Below the pieces are notes generated by a model. That model did no database searches. It had not been told where the DNA came from and was given only the letters and a program-made list of their open reading frames with translations. From the NCBI RefSeq assembly GCF_011683955.1, contig NZ_JAAQPI010000006.1, forward strand, positions 1 through 64,000: a stretch of 64,000 nt of DNA, in the 5' to 3' direction. This DNA comes from Pseudomaricurvus alkylphenolicus. GTDB taxonomy: Bacteria; Pseudomonadota; Gammaproteobacteria; Pseudomonadales; Cellvibrionaceae. Numbering within the stretch: position 1 is the stretch's first letter; the number at the start of each line of letters is the position of its first letter. Of the stretch, positions 48,500 to 56,940 are shown piece by piece. The translations under genes were made by a program, and so were the position numbers.

Positions 48500-50854
48500 C
48501 TAAGACTCTGGCCCTTTTTCGGTTTCCAAATGCGAAATAGTCACTGGCTTCACGGGTGGTTCGTCTTTTTCAGAAACGCCCTGCGAAGGCGCTGGTTCAA
48601 CAGCCAAGCGACGAATGGGTTCAAGCTCTTTCGGAAATCCCATATCCGCCAACTCGTAGTCACAAACCCCATCGGGGAATATTCGTTCGAGCCGGGCGAC
48701 GTAAGCCCCCATATCCAGCTTGCCGTATACCCCCTTCTCTACCGCTGTTTTTACCGGTTGTAAATGACATTTAAAAATGTCCCCGTTGATTGGCGCACCG
48801 GCAATCTCACGAGATGTGGGATAACTCGGAAAAACTTTGCTGCAGCGACCTTCTTGCCGCCCATTCCATTCACCGTCCCAGACCCCCTCGCCACGGGCAA
48901 TCACATTCCCCCGCCGACCAAAACAGGTATCCCCCGCCTCGACAGGGCGATTACCGGCTACACCTTTATCGGGATTCGCCTTTAGATTCAGCAACCATTC
49001 GTCCATCACCGTAAAAGCATCATTAACCGGATTGAACTTGCGATGACTGATCCAAATCGCCTGATGATCCGAACGCCCCATACGCTTGTTCAGTCGCGCC
49101 CGCGTCATAAAAGAGGCCGAGGCATGATGCATGTCCAGCTTGCGATCCAGATAATGTCGCACATCCAGAATGGGCAGATCAATGTCACCAAGAAAAACAT
49201 GTCCGGAACGATAAGCCGCCTCGATCGCCTCCAGACTGGCCTGAGTTCGTGGTGCCGGATTTTTCTCGGAATCCGACAAATTCAGATTCTGGTGACTCCA
49301 GGCTGAGAACTCTACCGGGAACCACTGCCCCTGCAAAAACCAGTAGCGTTCCGGTTGCATTTGTTCAGCCGTTTTCCAGCCACCGACACGGGCGTTGAGT
49401 TCGAGAAATTCTTCTATTTCCAGGCGACCTTGCACCAGCGCCGCCAGCCCGTACTGAACGCCCACATTATCCCAGGTGGAGCGGGCAAAGCCGGACTGGT
49501 CACGCCCATAAAACATATGCAGATCTTCCCAGTGAGTCCACTGTGTCAGTCGCTGCACCTCTTTTGAAAAATAGCGTTGAAAGTGCACAAAACGCGGATT
49601 GTGAATCAACGGCGTAAGGCCACGCCAGGATTGAACACACTCACTGCCGCCTTCAAAGTTTCGGCTGATTCTGTCGAAGTCCCCGCGAGCCAGTGACGCC
49701 AGCGTGTCGAGCACATTAAAGTAGTTGACCTTGGCATCTGCAGAACTCAACCCTTCCACCGCCACTCGCTCAGACCAGTCCCGCCAGCGATGATTGTGCC
49801 GATCCTGTACATCAAAATAATATTCCAGAGGTTCGCAATCCAACACATAAATGGTCTGGCTGATCATATCAGGGTAGGAATAAAGCGGAATAATACCGTC
49901 GAGCAAACCGGGATGATTCTGAGCCAATAGATATTGCTGAATCGCACCACCGGAACCGCCAACACCGACCGTGTATTCCGGTTCGCCATAGAGAGCGATG
50001 AATTGGCGTTTGACCCGCAGCGCGGTATCTTCCGCCAGCCAGATATTGTAATGATTACTGGTCTGGTTTGCGGAGGAATACACCACAGCATACCCCTCCC
50101 GCAACTGATCACGACGGCGCGCGAGCACATCGCCGGGTTTGATATTACCCTGGCGTTTACCAATGCCAACCCCACCCCGAAACTGATAAATCAGCTTTCC
50201 ATTCCATCGATTTGCAGTGGGTTGTGACAGGGTTTCCCCTTCCCCACGCAACACCGCAATGGCGTAAAAATAGCGATTGATAGTGCCGGTTTCCATCCGC
50301 ACCACAAAGTCCGTGGATTTACCTTCAACCTCTATTTGTTCGATGGGGTGATCAATACTGCCCAAGAGGTAGAAACGGCCATCCGTCGCGCTTTTAAAAT
50401 AGTACCCCGCCACCGTTGGATGAGTGCAGTCTCGACTGTACCCGAGGAGCCTTCCCCTGCCTTCACCGGATTCATGCGGTTCATGTACCGGCACACCTAC
50501 ACCATCGTGATTATCAACCAGCGGTGCCTCGTTGGTAACAAGGTTTTGTCCACACCAGAACGGGTAACTGGGCGGCCCGGCAAACAGGGTTTGCTGTGGT
50601 CCTGTTTCACCTGGGCGGATGGGAAAAGTAAAGGTTTCCTGAGGCCTTAGGGTTTGCGATGGGTGCAGACCGCGATAGGAGGCCCGGGGTTTGCTGATTC
50701 GAGCCAGCCAGCTGTCTGGTAGCGTTTCAATAATTCCGTCAGGAGCCTGATGAAAGGTGGGCAACTGCTGATAGATGTACAAGCCACCCGCCACTGACAC
50801 AATCGCCAGAATCAGGGCGCAGCCTGCGGCCAGCCATTTGAATACTCGCAACAT
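48500..50854 (-). CDS. Large exported DUF6351-type alpha/beta-hydrolase-like protein
   Basis: 784 residues from ATG 50854, chosen because GGAGG lies 7 bases before it; an upstream start 15 codons earlier has no such site. An N-terminal signal anchor (about residues 8-27) precedes a large soluble part, so it is exported. The serine-hydrolase nucleophile pattern GVGGSGGAIQQY lies near residue 298. Other conserved-looking parts are YPFWCGQNLV and VFLGDIDLPILDVRHYLD. This fits the DUF6351 family, whose substrate is not known to me. It sits alone between convergent and divergent neighbours on the minus strand. Confidence 0.65.
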   Translation of the reverse strand: MLRVFKWLAAGCALILAIVSVAGGLYIYQQLPTFHQAPDGIIETLPDSWLARISKPRASYRGLHPSQTLRPQETFTFPIRPGETGPQQTLFAGPPSYPFWCGQNLVTNEAPLVDNHDGVGVPVHEPHESGEGRGRLLGYSRDCTHPTVAGYYFKSATDGRFYLLGSIDHPIEQIEVEGKSTDFVVRMETGTINRYFYAIAVLRGEGETLSQPTANRWNGKLIYQFRGGVGIGKRQGNIKPGDVLARRRDQLREGYAVVYSSANQTSNHYNIWLAEDTALRVKRQFIALYGEPEYTVGVGGSGGAIQQYLLAQNHPGLLDGIIPLYSYPDMISQTIYVLDCEPLEYYFDVQDRHNHRWRDWSERVAVEGLSSADAKVNYFNVLDTLASLARGDFDRISRNFEGGSECVQSWRGLTPLIHNPRFVHFQRYFSKEVQRLTQWTHWEDLHMFYGRDQSGFARSTWDNVGVQYGLAALVQGRLEIEEFLELNARVGGWKTAEQMQPERYWFLQGQWFPVEFSAWSHQNLNLSDSEKNPAPRTQASLEAIEAAYRSGHVFLGDIDLPILDVRHYLDRKLDMHHASASFMTRARLNKRMGRSDHQAIWISHRKFNPVNDAFTVMDEWLLNLKANPDKGVAGNRPVEAGDTCFGRRGNVIARGEGVWDGEWNGRQEGRCSKVFPSYPTSREIAGAPINGDIFKCHLQPVKTAVEKGVYGKLDMGAYVARLERIFPDGVCDYELADMGFPKELEPIRRLAVEPAPSQGVSEKDEPPVKPVTISHLETEKGPES

Positions 50855-51078
50855 AACGACCTCCGTCCTTTGAGTATAGATAGCGACCGACTCTGGCAAC
50901 GAATGGAATGCGACCGGATGTTCACAGTGCGCTCATGGTTCTGCCGGGGTTAGTAGCCGCTTGCCGTACAGCTGTGAGATTTTCTAATTGGTTGTTACAG
51001 CGTCAAATACCGCTTATAGCGAGGGACCGAGTCTTGCCAAGCCGGAAACAACAAAATCGTCTTAACAATGGATTAGAT

Positions 51079-51585
51079 TCAGCCCTCGTCGACACCCGCC
51101 AGCAACTGATAGCCGCCATTGAGGTACATGAGAGGATCAATAACATCGTTTTCACTGACCAGCACCCTGTTAATGGTCCCGATCACAATTGTGTGGGTGC
51201 CATAGGGTACCAGCTTATCCTGCTGGCAGAAGAATGCCGCAAGTCCGTCCGACAGATAAGGTAACCCCTCATCCAGCACCCAATTACCCACCTCAAAGCG
51301 ACTCTCGCCCTGGTCTCCACCAGCACAGCGGTTGGACACTTCCTGCTGGGACTGGTGCAGGAGGTTGATGCAGAAATCAGCGCCTTCCGTAATTGCCTGG
51401 TGGATGCGGGCACTTTTATTGACACAGACCAGCAAGGAGGCGGGCTCGTCAGAGACCGAGGTAACAGAGGTTGCCGTCATGGCCAAAGGATGCTGCTGCG
51501 TATCCCGGGTGGATAATACACACACTCCGGACGCCAGACGCCGCATGCCTTCTCTCATCGCCTGAGCCAGATCCACATTTTTCAT
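51079..51585 (-). CDS. Flavin reductase-like FMN-binding protein
   Basis: 168 residues with the FMN-binding split-barrel pattern of the flavin reductase family: LASGVCVLSTRDTQQHPLAMTATSVTSVS near the start, LLVCVNKSARIHQAI, and GTHTIVIGTINRVL. Such proteins reduce free FMN with NAD(P)H to supply a two-component monooxygenase. No oxygenase gene lies nearby, so its partner is not indicated. It is a single-gene unit, divergent from trmA (125 bases between starts). Confidence 0.88.
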   Translation of the reverse strand: MKNVDLAQAMREGMRRLASGVCVLSTRDTQQHPLAMTATSVTSVSDEPASLLVCVNKSARIHQAITEGADFCINLLHQSQQEVSNRCAGGDQGESRFEVGNWVLDEGLPYLSDGLAAFFCQQDKLVPYGTHTIVIGTINRVLVSENDVIDPLMYLNGGYQLLAGVDEG

Positions 51586-51664
51586 ACAATTGCCTTATAA
51601 CGAGTAGGCTTATAGCCCATTGAGTGCGTCGCGCATTGTAACCTATCTATTGGATATATAGCAG

Positions 51665-51694
51665 TTGGTCAGCGGGGATACAAAACCGTATAAT
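51665..51694 (+). promoter_or_regulatory. Sigma-70 promoter of trmA
   Basis: TTGGTC (51665-51670) and a perfect TATAAT (51689-51694) are separated by 18 bases. Transcription would start near 51701, leaving a leader of only about 10 bases before the first ATG at 51711, or 25 before the in-frame ATG at 51726. Confidence 0.7.
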
Positions 51695-51710
51695 CGCCTC
51701 CCTTTGCCAG

Positions 51711-52817
51711 ATGTCCGCACTCGAAATGAGCATTAACAGCGTCTTTCCTGAACAATACGAGCAGCAACTTGAAGAAAAGCGTGCCCGTATTGACACCCAG
51801 TTCGCCCGCTTCCAGATCCCCGAACTGAAGGTTTTCCGCTCCCCCGAGAGCCACTTCCGCATGCGTGCGGAATTTAAGATCTGGCATGAAAAGGGGCAGG
51901 CCCACTATGCCATGTACCAACCCGGCGAGTATAAGAAGCCCTTTATCATTGAGGACTTTCCCGTCGGCAGCGAACTGATCAACAGCCTGATGCCCAGATT
52001 GCTGGGTGCCGTCAACGCCAGTGAGCCGCTCTCGCGCAAGCTGTTCCAGGCGGAATTCCTCACCACATTGAGTGGTGAGGCGGTGATCACACTGATCTAT
52101 CACAAGCCTCTGGACGATGCCTGGCAGGCCGAAGCGGAAGCTCTGTCCACATCTCTGGGGTGCAGTCTTATCGGCCGCAGCCGCAAGCAAAAGCGGGTAA
52201 TCGGTCAGGACAGCGTGACAGAATGCCTGCAGGTGAAGGAAAGGACCTTTTCATACCAACAGGTCGAGAGCGGGTTTACCCAACCCAACGCCCGGGTCTG
52301 TGAAAAGATGCTGGCCTGGGCGGTCGAGTCCGCGGCCCCCCTGTCTGGCGACCTATTAGAGCTTTACTGTGGCAATGGTAACTTTACCCTGCCGCTGTCG
52401 CAGCAGTTCGATCGTGTGCTGGCCACCGAAATTTCCAAGACCTCTGTCCACTCCGCCCTCCACAATCTGGCCCAAAATCAGATCGACAATGTGCAAATCG
52501 TGCGTATGTCGAGCGAGGAGTTTTCACAGGCGATGGACGGAGTACGCAGCTTTCGCCGCTTAAGAGATATCGACCTGGGGAGTTATCGCTTTTCCACGGT
52601 ATTTGTGGATCCGCCTCGTGCAGGGCTTGATGACCACACCACCGATGTGGTCAAACGCTTCGATCATATACTGTACATTTCCTGCAACCCCGACACACTG
52701 GCGCGTAATCTGGAATCCATCTGCGAGACCCACGATATCAAGCGCTTTGCCCTGTTTGATCAGTTCCCATACACCCATCACATTGAATGCGGTGCACTGC
52801 TGAGCCGCCGCCCTTAA
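51711..52817 (+). CDS. trmA: tRNA (uracil-5-)-methyltransferase
   Basis: 368 residues (E. coli TrmA is 366), alignable along its length: FPEQYEQQLEEKRARI, HFRMRAEFKIWHEKGQ, YCGNGNFTLPL (SAM-binding), VDPPRAGLD, and ISCNPDTLARNL with the catalytic cysteine. It makes 5-methyluridine at position 54 of tRNAs. The in-frame ATG at 51726 (MSINSVFPEQ) fits the E. coli start better and is a realistic alternative. The predicted leader is very short (promoter at 51665-51694), and no Shine-Dalgarno is seen. Confidence 0.97.
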   Translation: MSALEMSINSVFPEQYEQQLEEKRARIDTQFARFQIPELKVFRSPESHFRMRAEFKIWHEKGQAHYAMYQPGEYKKPFIIEDFPVGSELINSLMPRLLGAVNASEPLSRKLFQAEFLTTLSGEAVITLIYHKPLDDAWQAEAEALSTSLGCSLIGRSRKQKRVIGQDSVTECLQVKERTFSYQQVESGFTQPNARVCEKMLAWAVESAAPLSGDLLELYCGNGNFTLPLSQQFDRVLATEISKTSVHSALHNLAQNQIDNVQIVRMSSEEFSQAMDGVRSFRRLRDIDLGSYRFSTVFVDPPRAGLDDHTTDVVKRFDHILYISCNPDTLARNLESICETHDIKRFALFDQFPYTHHIECGALLSRRP

Positions 52818-52825
52818 TAAAGTCC

Positions 52826-53287
52826 TTAAAACTGCTGTTGCAGGATGCGTTTACAGGCGTCCACCACAAACTCACGGTGGTCGCTTTCCAGCTGGGTTCT
52901 CTGCTTGTCGAACACCAATTTTTGTTTGGTGCTGAGTTTCTTCCAAGCTTCCAGTATGGGAATGTGGTCCGTGGCGGCCGCCAGGTGATAAAACGCCTGA
53001 TAGGATTCACGTAACTGATCGTCCACGTCCAGACCATCCAGCAGCACCTTAATACGAATGGCACCTTCGGTCATGGTCAACTGATCGTCCAGCACCCCTT
53101 GGGCAATAATGTAAATGCTCTTAATAACACGCTTGCGCTGGGCTTTGCCCTCGGCCGCCAGCGCCTGTCGCTGCTCCTCTTGATGACGACGCATCTCACG
53201 CAGGCGCAACTGGTAATAAATCGCAACCCCGGCAAGAATCACGACTACGACAAAAGCCCCGATGAGCAAACCCATTTCCAAACCCAC
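52826..53287 (-). CDS. DUF2489 membrane-anchored protein
   Basis: 153 residues. One N-terminal membrane helix (about 4-26), then a charged helical region rich in Arg/Gln/Glu (YQLRLREMRRHQEEQRQALA), followed by SIYIIAQGVLDDQLTMTEGAIRIKVLLD, the DUF2489 core. Function unknown. It is convergent with trmA (8 bases between the stops) and lies 55 bases downstream of the AEC transporter gene on the same strand. Confidence 0.85.
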   Translation of the reverse strand: MGLEMGLLIGAFVVVVILAGVAIYYQLRLREMRRHQEEQRQALAAEGKAQRKRVIKSIYIIAQGVLDDQLTMTEGAIRIKVLLDGLDVDDQLRESYQAFYHLAAATDHIPILEAWKKLSTKQKLVFDKQRTQLESDHREFVVDACKRILQQQF

Positions 53288-53342
53288 TACTACAACCTCT
53301 TTACTTTGCTAAACATGCCGGCTCAACTTCAATCAATTAAAC

Positions 53343-54290
53343 TCACATCAACCCAAAGAAGCTGAGCATGAACACACCGGCGCTGATACTGACCAAAGAT
53401 AATACCGTTGTAAATACCACTATGTTGGCGGCCAGGGCAGCATCCCCACCGTATGCGCGGGCGACCACGTAACTGGCGGCGGCGGTGGGTGAGGCACATA
53501 GCAAAAATGCGGTACCCAGCGACTGCCCATGAACCCCCAGTAGCAGCAAAATCCCCACCGCCACGACCGGCATCAATACCAATTTAAACGCCGACACCTG
53601 CCACAGAAGAGCCAACCCTTCTCGAACATCACGATAATTCATGCTGGCTCCGATACAAACCAGCGCCAACGGCAAAGACACGCTGATGACGGTTTCACTG
53701 CTAACCACAAACCAATCGGGAAGCGACAAGCGCGCCAGCGATATGGGAAGACCTGCAACGATCGCGACAATCAGAGGGTTGGAGAAGATCTGTTTGAACA
53801 ATTGCCCGATGGAAACGGGATCATCACTCATCCCGCGCACGAATAACACCACAGACAAAACGTTATAGAGGACCGTCACCAGCGCCATCAGCACCGACAC
53901 AGTTGCCAGCGCGTCACTGCCGTAGGCGTTCAGGCAAAGGGACAGACCCACAATGCCCAAATTGCCCCGCAGTGCACCCTGCTGAAATACCGTTGCCTGA
54001 TTTGGCATCATCTGTTGCCGTCGACTCCAGACCTTTGCCAGCCAGTACACCATTAGGGTGCACCCCAACAGCACCAGCGTCAGCCGTGGCTGCACTGCAT
54101 CCAGGAGCGGCTGCCTGGAGATACTGGTAAACATCAGCAACGGCAGGGAAATATGGAAGACAAACCAGGTGCCCATAGCGCTCAGGCGCTGGGGCAACCA
54201 ACCGGCAAAGTTAAGGCCTATTCCCAGGCACAACCACACAAAGATGGGAGTGGTTACCGACAGGCTGAACAGTAGAACTTCGAAAAACAT
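53343..54290 (-). CDS. AEC-family (auxin efflux carrier-like) transporter
   Basis: 315 residues with about ten hydrophobic helices in two inverted halves. The first half ends LRGNLGIVGLSLCLNAYG, the crossover motif of the family, and the second contains LALVCIGASMNYRDV. Members export or exchange small carboxylates such as malate; the substrate cannot be told. The start overlaps the rmuC stop by one base, suggesting a two-gene transcript. Confidence 0.88.
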   Translation of the reverse strand: MFFEVLLFSLSVTTPIFVWLCLGIGLNFAGWLPQRLSAMGTWFVFHISLPLLMFTSISRQPLLDAVQPRLTLVLLGCTLMVYWLAKVWSRRQQMMPNQATVFQQGALRGNLGIVGLSLCLNAYGSDALATVSVLMALVTVLYNVLSVVLFVRGMSDDPVSIGQLFKQIFSNPLIVAIVAGLPISLARLSLPDWFVVSSETVISVSLPLALVCIGASMNYRDVREGLALLWQVSAFKLVLMPVVAVGILLLLGVHGQSLGTAFLLCASPTAAASYVVARAYGGDAALAANIVVFTTVLSLVSISAGVFMLSFFGLM

Positions 54291-55669
54291 CAGCGCTCGG
54301 CGATCCCACCTTCTTGTTCACTGTCCACCTCTTGCAGATCATTGGCCAACCAGCGTTGAGGAATCTGTTTGCCGGTCTTGGCCCCCAATTGGCGCAGATC
54401 ATCAACACGCTTGAGCAGGTTGCCACGGCCATGGCTTAAGCGTTTACAGCTTAATTGCCAGGCTTCCTGGGCGCGCTGAATGTGTCGACCAGTATCATCC
54501 AGGGCTTCCAGCAGCAACACAAACTGGTCATGCAAGCCGCCAGCCTGGCGAGCAATACTTTCGGCATTGCGGTTTTGCTTTTCGGTGCGCCAAATGTTTT
54601 CAACGGTGCGCAGGCTGGCCAGCAGCGTGGTGGGGCTGACCAGGAAGATACCCTTTTCCGAGGCCTCTTGATAAAGCGAGGGAGCGGACTGCAGCGCCGA
54701 CATAAAGGCCGATTCCACCGGAACAAACATAAACACAAAATCCAGGCTGCGAAGGCCCTGCAGCTGTTCGTAGTTTTTGGCGCCGAGCTGTTGAATATGA
54801 GTGCGAACGGAATTAACGTGGCTGGCAAGAAAGCTTGAGCGCTCGGCTTCGGAGTCCGCGTTCACCGCCCGCTCGTGGTCCACCAGCGACACTTTCGAAT
54901 CAATAACAATATCTTTGCCGTGCGGCAGCCTCACCACCACATCCGGATTACGGCGTTGGCCCTCTTCGGTTTTCAGCGCTGCTTGGATTAGGTACTCGCG
55001 GCCCCGCTCTAACCCGGACTGCTCCAACAGCCGCTCCAGAATCATTTCTCCCCAATTTCCCTGGGCCTTGTTGTCGCCCTTGAGCGCATTGGTGAGATTG
55101 ATAGCATCCTCTCCCATTTGACGGGTTTGCTTTTGCAACTCCTGCACCTGCCCCAACAGTTGGTTTCGCTCAGCACTCTCTTTTTCGTAGGCATCCTCCA
55201 CCTTGCGCCGAAATGCCTGCAGCTGTTCCCGAAGCGGTTCGACGCTGGCATTGAGGGCGTTGCGGCTCTGTTCCTGAAAGCGGGCCTGCTTATCATCGAA
55301 AATACGGTTGGCCAGCATTTGAAATTCCGTACCCATCTGTTCACGGGTTCGTTGCAGCAATTGCAGCTGGGTACTGAGCCCCTCCTGTTCAGCCCGATAT
55401 TGCGACTGCATGGCGGCAAACTCTGCCTGCAACTCACGATACCGGGACTGCCAACTATCCAGTTCTTCCCGCTGTTGCTCCTTTTGTTGATACATCTGGT
55501 CCAGATTTTGGTCCCGAAACTCGATTTCCTGACGCGCCAGCGCCAGCTCGGTGGCCCTGCTGCGCCCTCTTAACAGGACCAATACCAGTGCAACTCCTAT
55601 CCCCAGAGCGAACGCGGCGAGGCACAGCCACCAGCTGACAGCAGTTAAATCTTCAAGAGATTGGAGCAT
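54290..55669 (-). CDS. rmuC: DNA recombination protein RmuC
   Basis: 459 residues from ATG 55669, preferred over a GTG 7 codons upstream because CGGAAA lies close to it. An N-terminal membrane helix (about 12-32), a coiled coil (about 40-175), and then the RmuC core with GNWGEMILERLLEQSGLERGREY (near 195), RNPDVVVRLPHGKDIVIDSKVSL (nuclease-like DxK) and SPTTLLASLRTVENIW. It limits inversions at short repeats. Its gene overlaps the AEC gene by one base. Confidence 0.93.
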   Translation of the reverse strand: MLQSLEDLTAVSWWLCLAAFALGIGVALVLVLLRGRSRATELALARQEIEFRDQNLDQMYQQKEQQREELDSWQSRYRELQAEFAAMQSQYRAEQEGLSTQLQLLQRTREQMGTEFQMLANRIFDDKQARFQEQSRNALNASVEPLREQLQAFRRKVEDAYEKESAERNQLLGQVQELQKQTRQMGEDAINLTNALKGDNKAQGNWGEMILERLLEQSGLERGREYLIQAALKTEEGQRRNPDVVVRLPHGKDIVIDSKVSLVDHERAVNADSEAERSSFLASHVNSVRTHIQQLGAKNYEQLQGLRSLDFVFMFVPVESAFMSALQSAPSLYQEASEKGIFLVSPTTLLASLRTVENIWRTEKQNRNAESIARQAGGLHDQFVLLLEALDDTGRHIQRAQEAWQLSCKRLSHGRGNLLKRVDDLRQLGAKTGKQIPQRWLANDLQEVDSEQEGGIAER

Positions 55670-55780
55670 GGCATTTCCGTTTACGGCCACATCAGGCCTT
55701 TGTTACTATCCATTGCGTTTTTAATTTTTGGACTTTTTGCCGTTCTCGAAGGATCGCAGCAGGGACCATTCGTGTTCAAT

Positions 55781-56227
55781 ATGACCAAACACTCATCCCC
55801 AATCAACAAAACACTGGCAGAGGGCATCTCTAAAACGATAAAAAGCCAGTGTGCAGATGCCTACGCAAATTACGACAACGGCGATTTCAAAAAAGCGCTG
55901 CGACAATTCTACCAAGCCTGGTTGCTGCTTCCCAAGCCCCAGGTCAACTATGCAGAGGCGGGCTGGGTACTGACCGGCATTGGCGATACCTATTTCCGAC
56001 TGCAACAATACCAGCCTGCCTGCGAAGCTCTGCGCTCTGCTCAGCACTGTGGCAGCGTCAAAGACAACCCTTTTGTGGAACTGCGCCTGGGACAGTGCCT
56101 ATGTGAAATGGAGGGGCTCCCCAGTGGCCGTCACCATCTGCACCGCGCCTGGCGCCTGGGAGGCCAGAAGCTGTTTGATACAGAAGACCCGCGCTATCTC
56201 GACGCCATCAAAGACCTGCTCAGTTGA
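55781..56227 (+). CDS. TPR-like repeat protein
   Basis: 148 residues from ATG 55781. The upstream in-frame start (55661) would add a hydrophobic stretch running over the start of rmuC, and relatives that I remember begin near this Met. TPR-like helices are visible: ALRQFYQAWLLLPKPQVNYAEAGWVLTGIGDTYFRLQQYQPA and FVELRLGQCLCEM. This suggests a small protein-protein interaction adaptor. Function unknown. It is divergent from rmuC. Confidence 0.72.
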   Translation: MTKHSSPINKTLAEGISKTIKSQCADAYANYDNGDFKKALRQFYQAWLLLPKPQVNYAEAGWVLTGIGDTYFRLQQYQPACEALRSAQHCGSVKDNPFVELRLGQCLCEMEGLPSGRHHLHRAWRLGGQKLFDTEDPRYLDAIKDLLS

Positions 56228-56466
56228 TCATCATCTACCTATTCTTGCGTATTGCTCCTGTCGCATTTTTCATTCTTCGCATAAAAATCGAACACTTAGA
56301 AACCAAACTGCATAAGCACAACTTTAAATGCCATATGTTTTGCTATAAGGGGTTACATTCCGAAAAGGGCTTATGCTAGATTAGTTCCAGGCAGTCTGGG
56401 GTTAGTGCCCCAGGCAAGGCTGAATATAAATCACAATAAAAGACGAAAATTGAGGATACACCTTCC

Positions 56467-56757
56467 ATGAAACTGACTAAGCAATTTCTGGCGGCCCTCC
56501 TTTTGGCAACTTGCACCTCGGCCGCTATGGCCTGCTCCAAGCCCGAGGCCCCGGCCCTGCCGGACCCTGACACGGCGGTTACTCCGCAAATGGTCAAGGC
56601 CAAGAACGATGTCAAAGCCTTCCTGGCGGATGCAGAAGCCTACCTCAAGTGCAACATTTCCACCAAGCAGCACAACAACATGGTCGACAAAATGAAGTCC
56701 GTGGCTGCCGATTTCAACAAAATCGTACGCGCCTACAAGTCCCGTATGGCGGGCTGA
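56467..56757 (+). CDS. Small exported protein of unknown function
   Basis: 96 residues. An N-terminal signal peptide (MKLTKQFLAALLLATCTSAA) is followed by SMAC-like AAMACS, which could be either signal-peptidase cleavage near 22 or a weak lipobox. The mature part is rich in Lys/Ala with two cysteines and a helical C-terminus (NNMVDKMKSVAADFNKIVR). I do not recognise a named family. A hairpin (56782-56808) lies 24 bases after the stop. Confidence 0.75.
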   Translation: MKLTKQFLAALLLATCTSAAMACSKPEAPALPDPDTAVTPQMVKAKNDVKAFLADAEAYLKCNISTKQHNNMVDKMKSVAADFNKIVRAYKSRMAG

Positions 56758-56781
56758 GACCAGGCACCACAGCATCTCTGT

Positions 56782-56808
56782 TGGCGGAGTACCCGGCGTA
56801 CTCCGCCA
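56782..56808. other. GC-rich hairpin after the small exported protein gene
   Basis: TGGCGGAGTAC pairs perfectly with GTACTCCGCCA around CCGGC-like loop bases (56793-56797). No T-run follows, so it may stabilise the mRNA 3' end or act as a Rho-aided end rather than as an intrinsic terminator. Confidence 0.55.
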
Positions 56809-56940
56809 GCGATACAGACCTGCCCGTCTTAACGTTGTAACGCGTGCAAAATCAAACGTTAAAGCCCAGCCGATTCCACCCCTCTACGCTTTCCAATAGC
56901 TTTACTTAATACCCTGTGAGATCATCCGCCAGCAACACGG

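Noticed and set aside
53303-53342. AT-rich stretch between the DUF2489 and AEC genes as a promoter
   Set aside because: No acceptable -10/-35 pair was found, and the two genes are probably on the same transcript.
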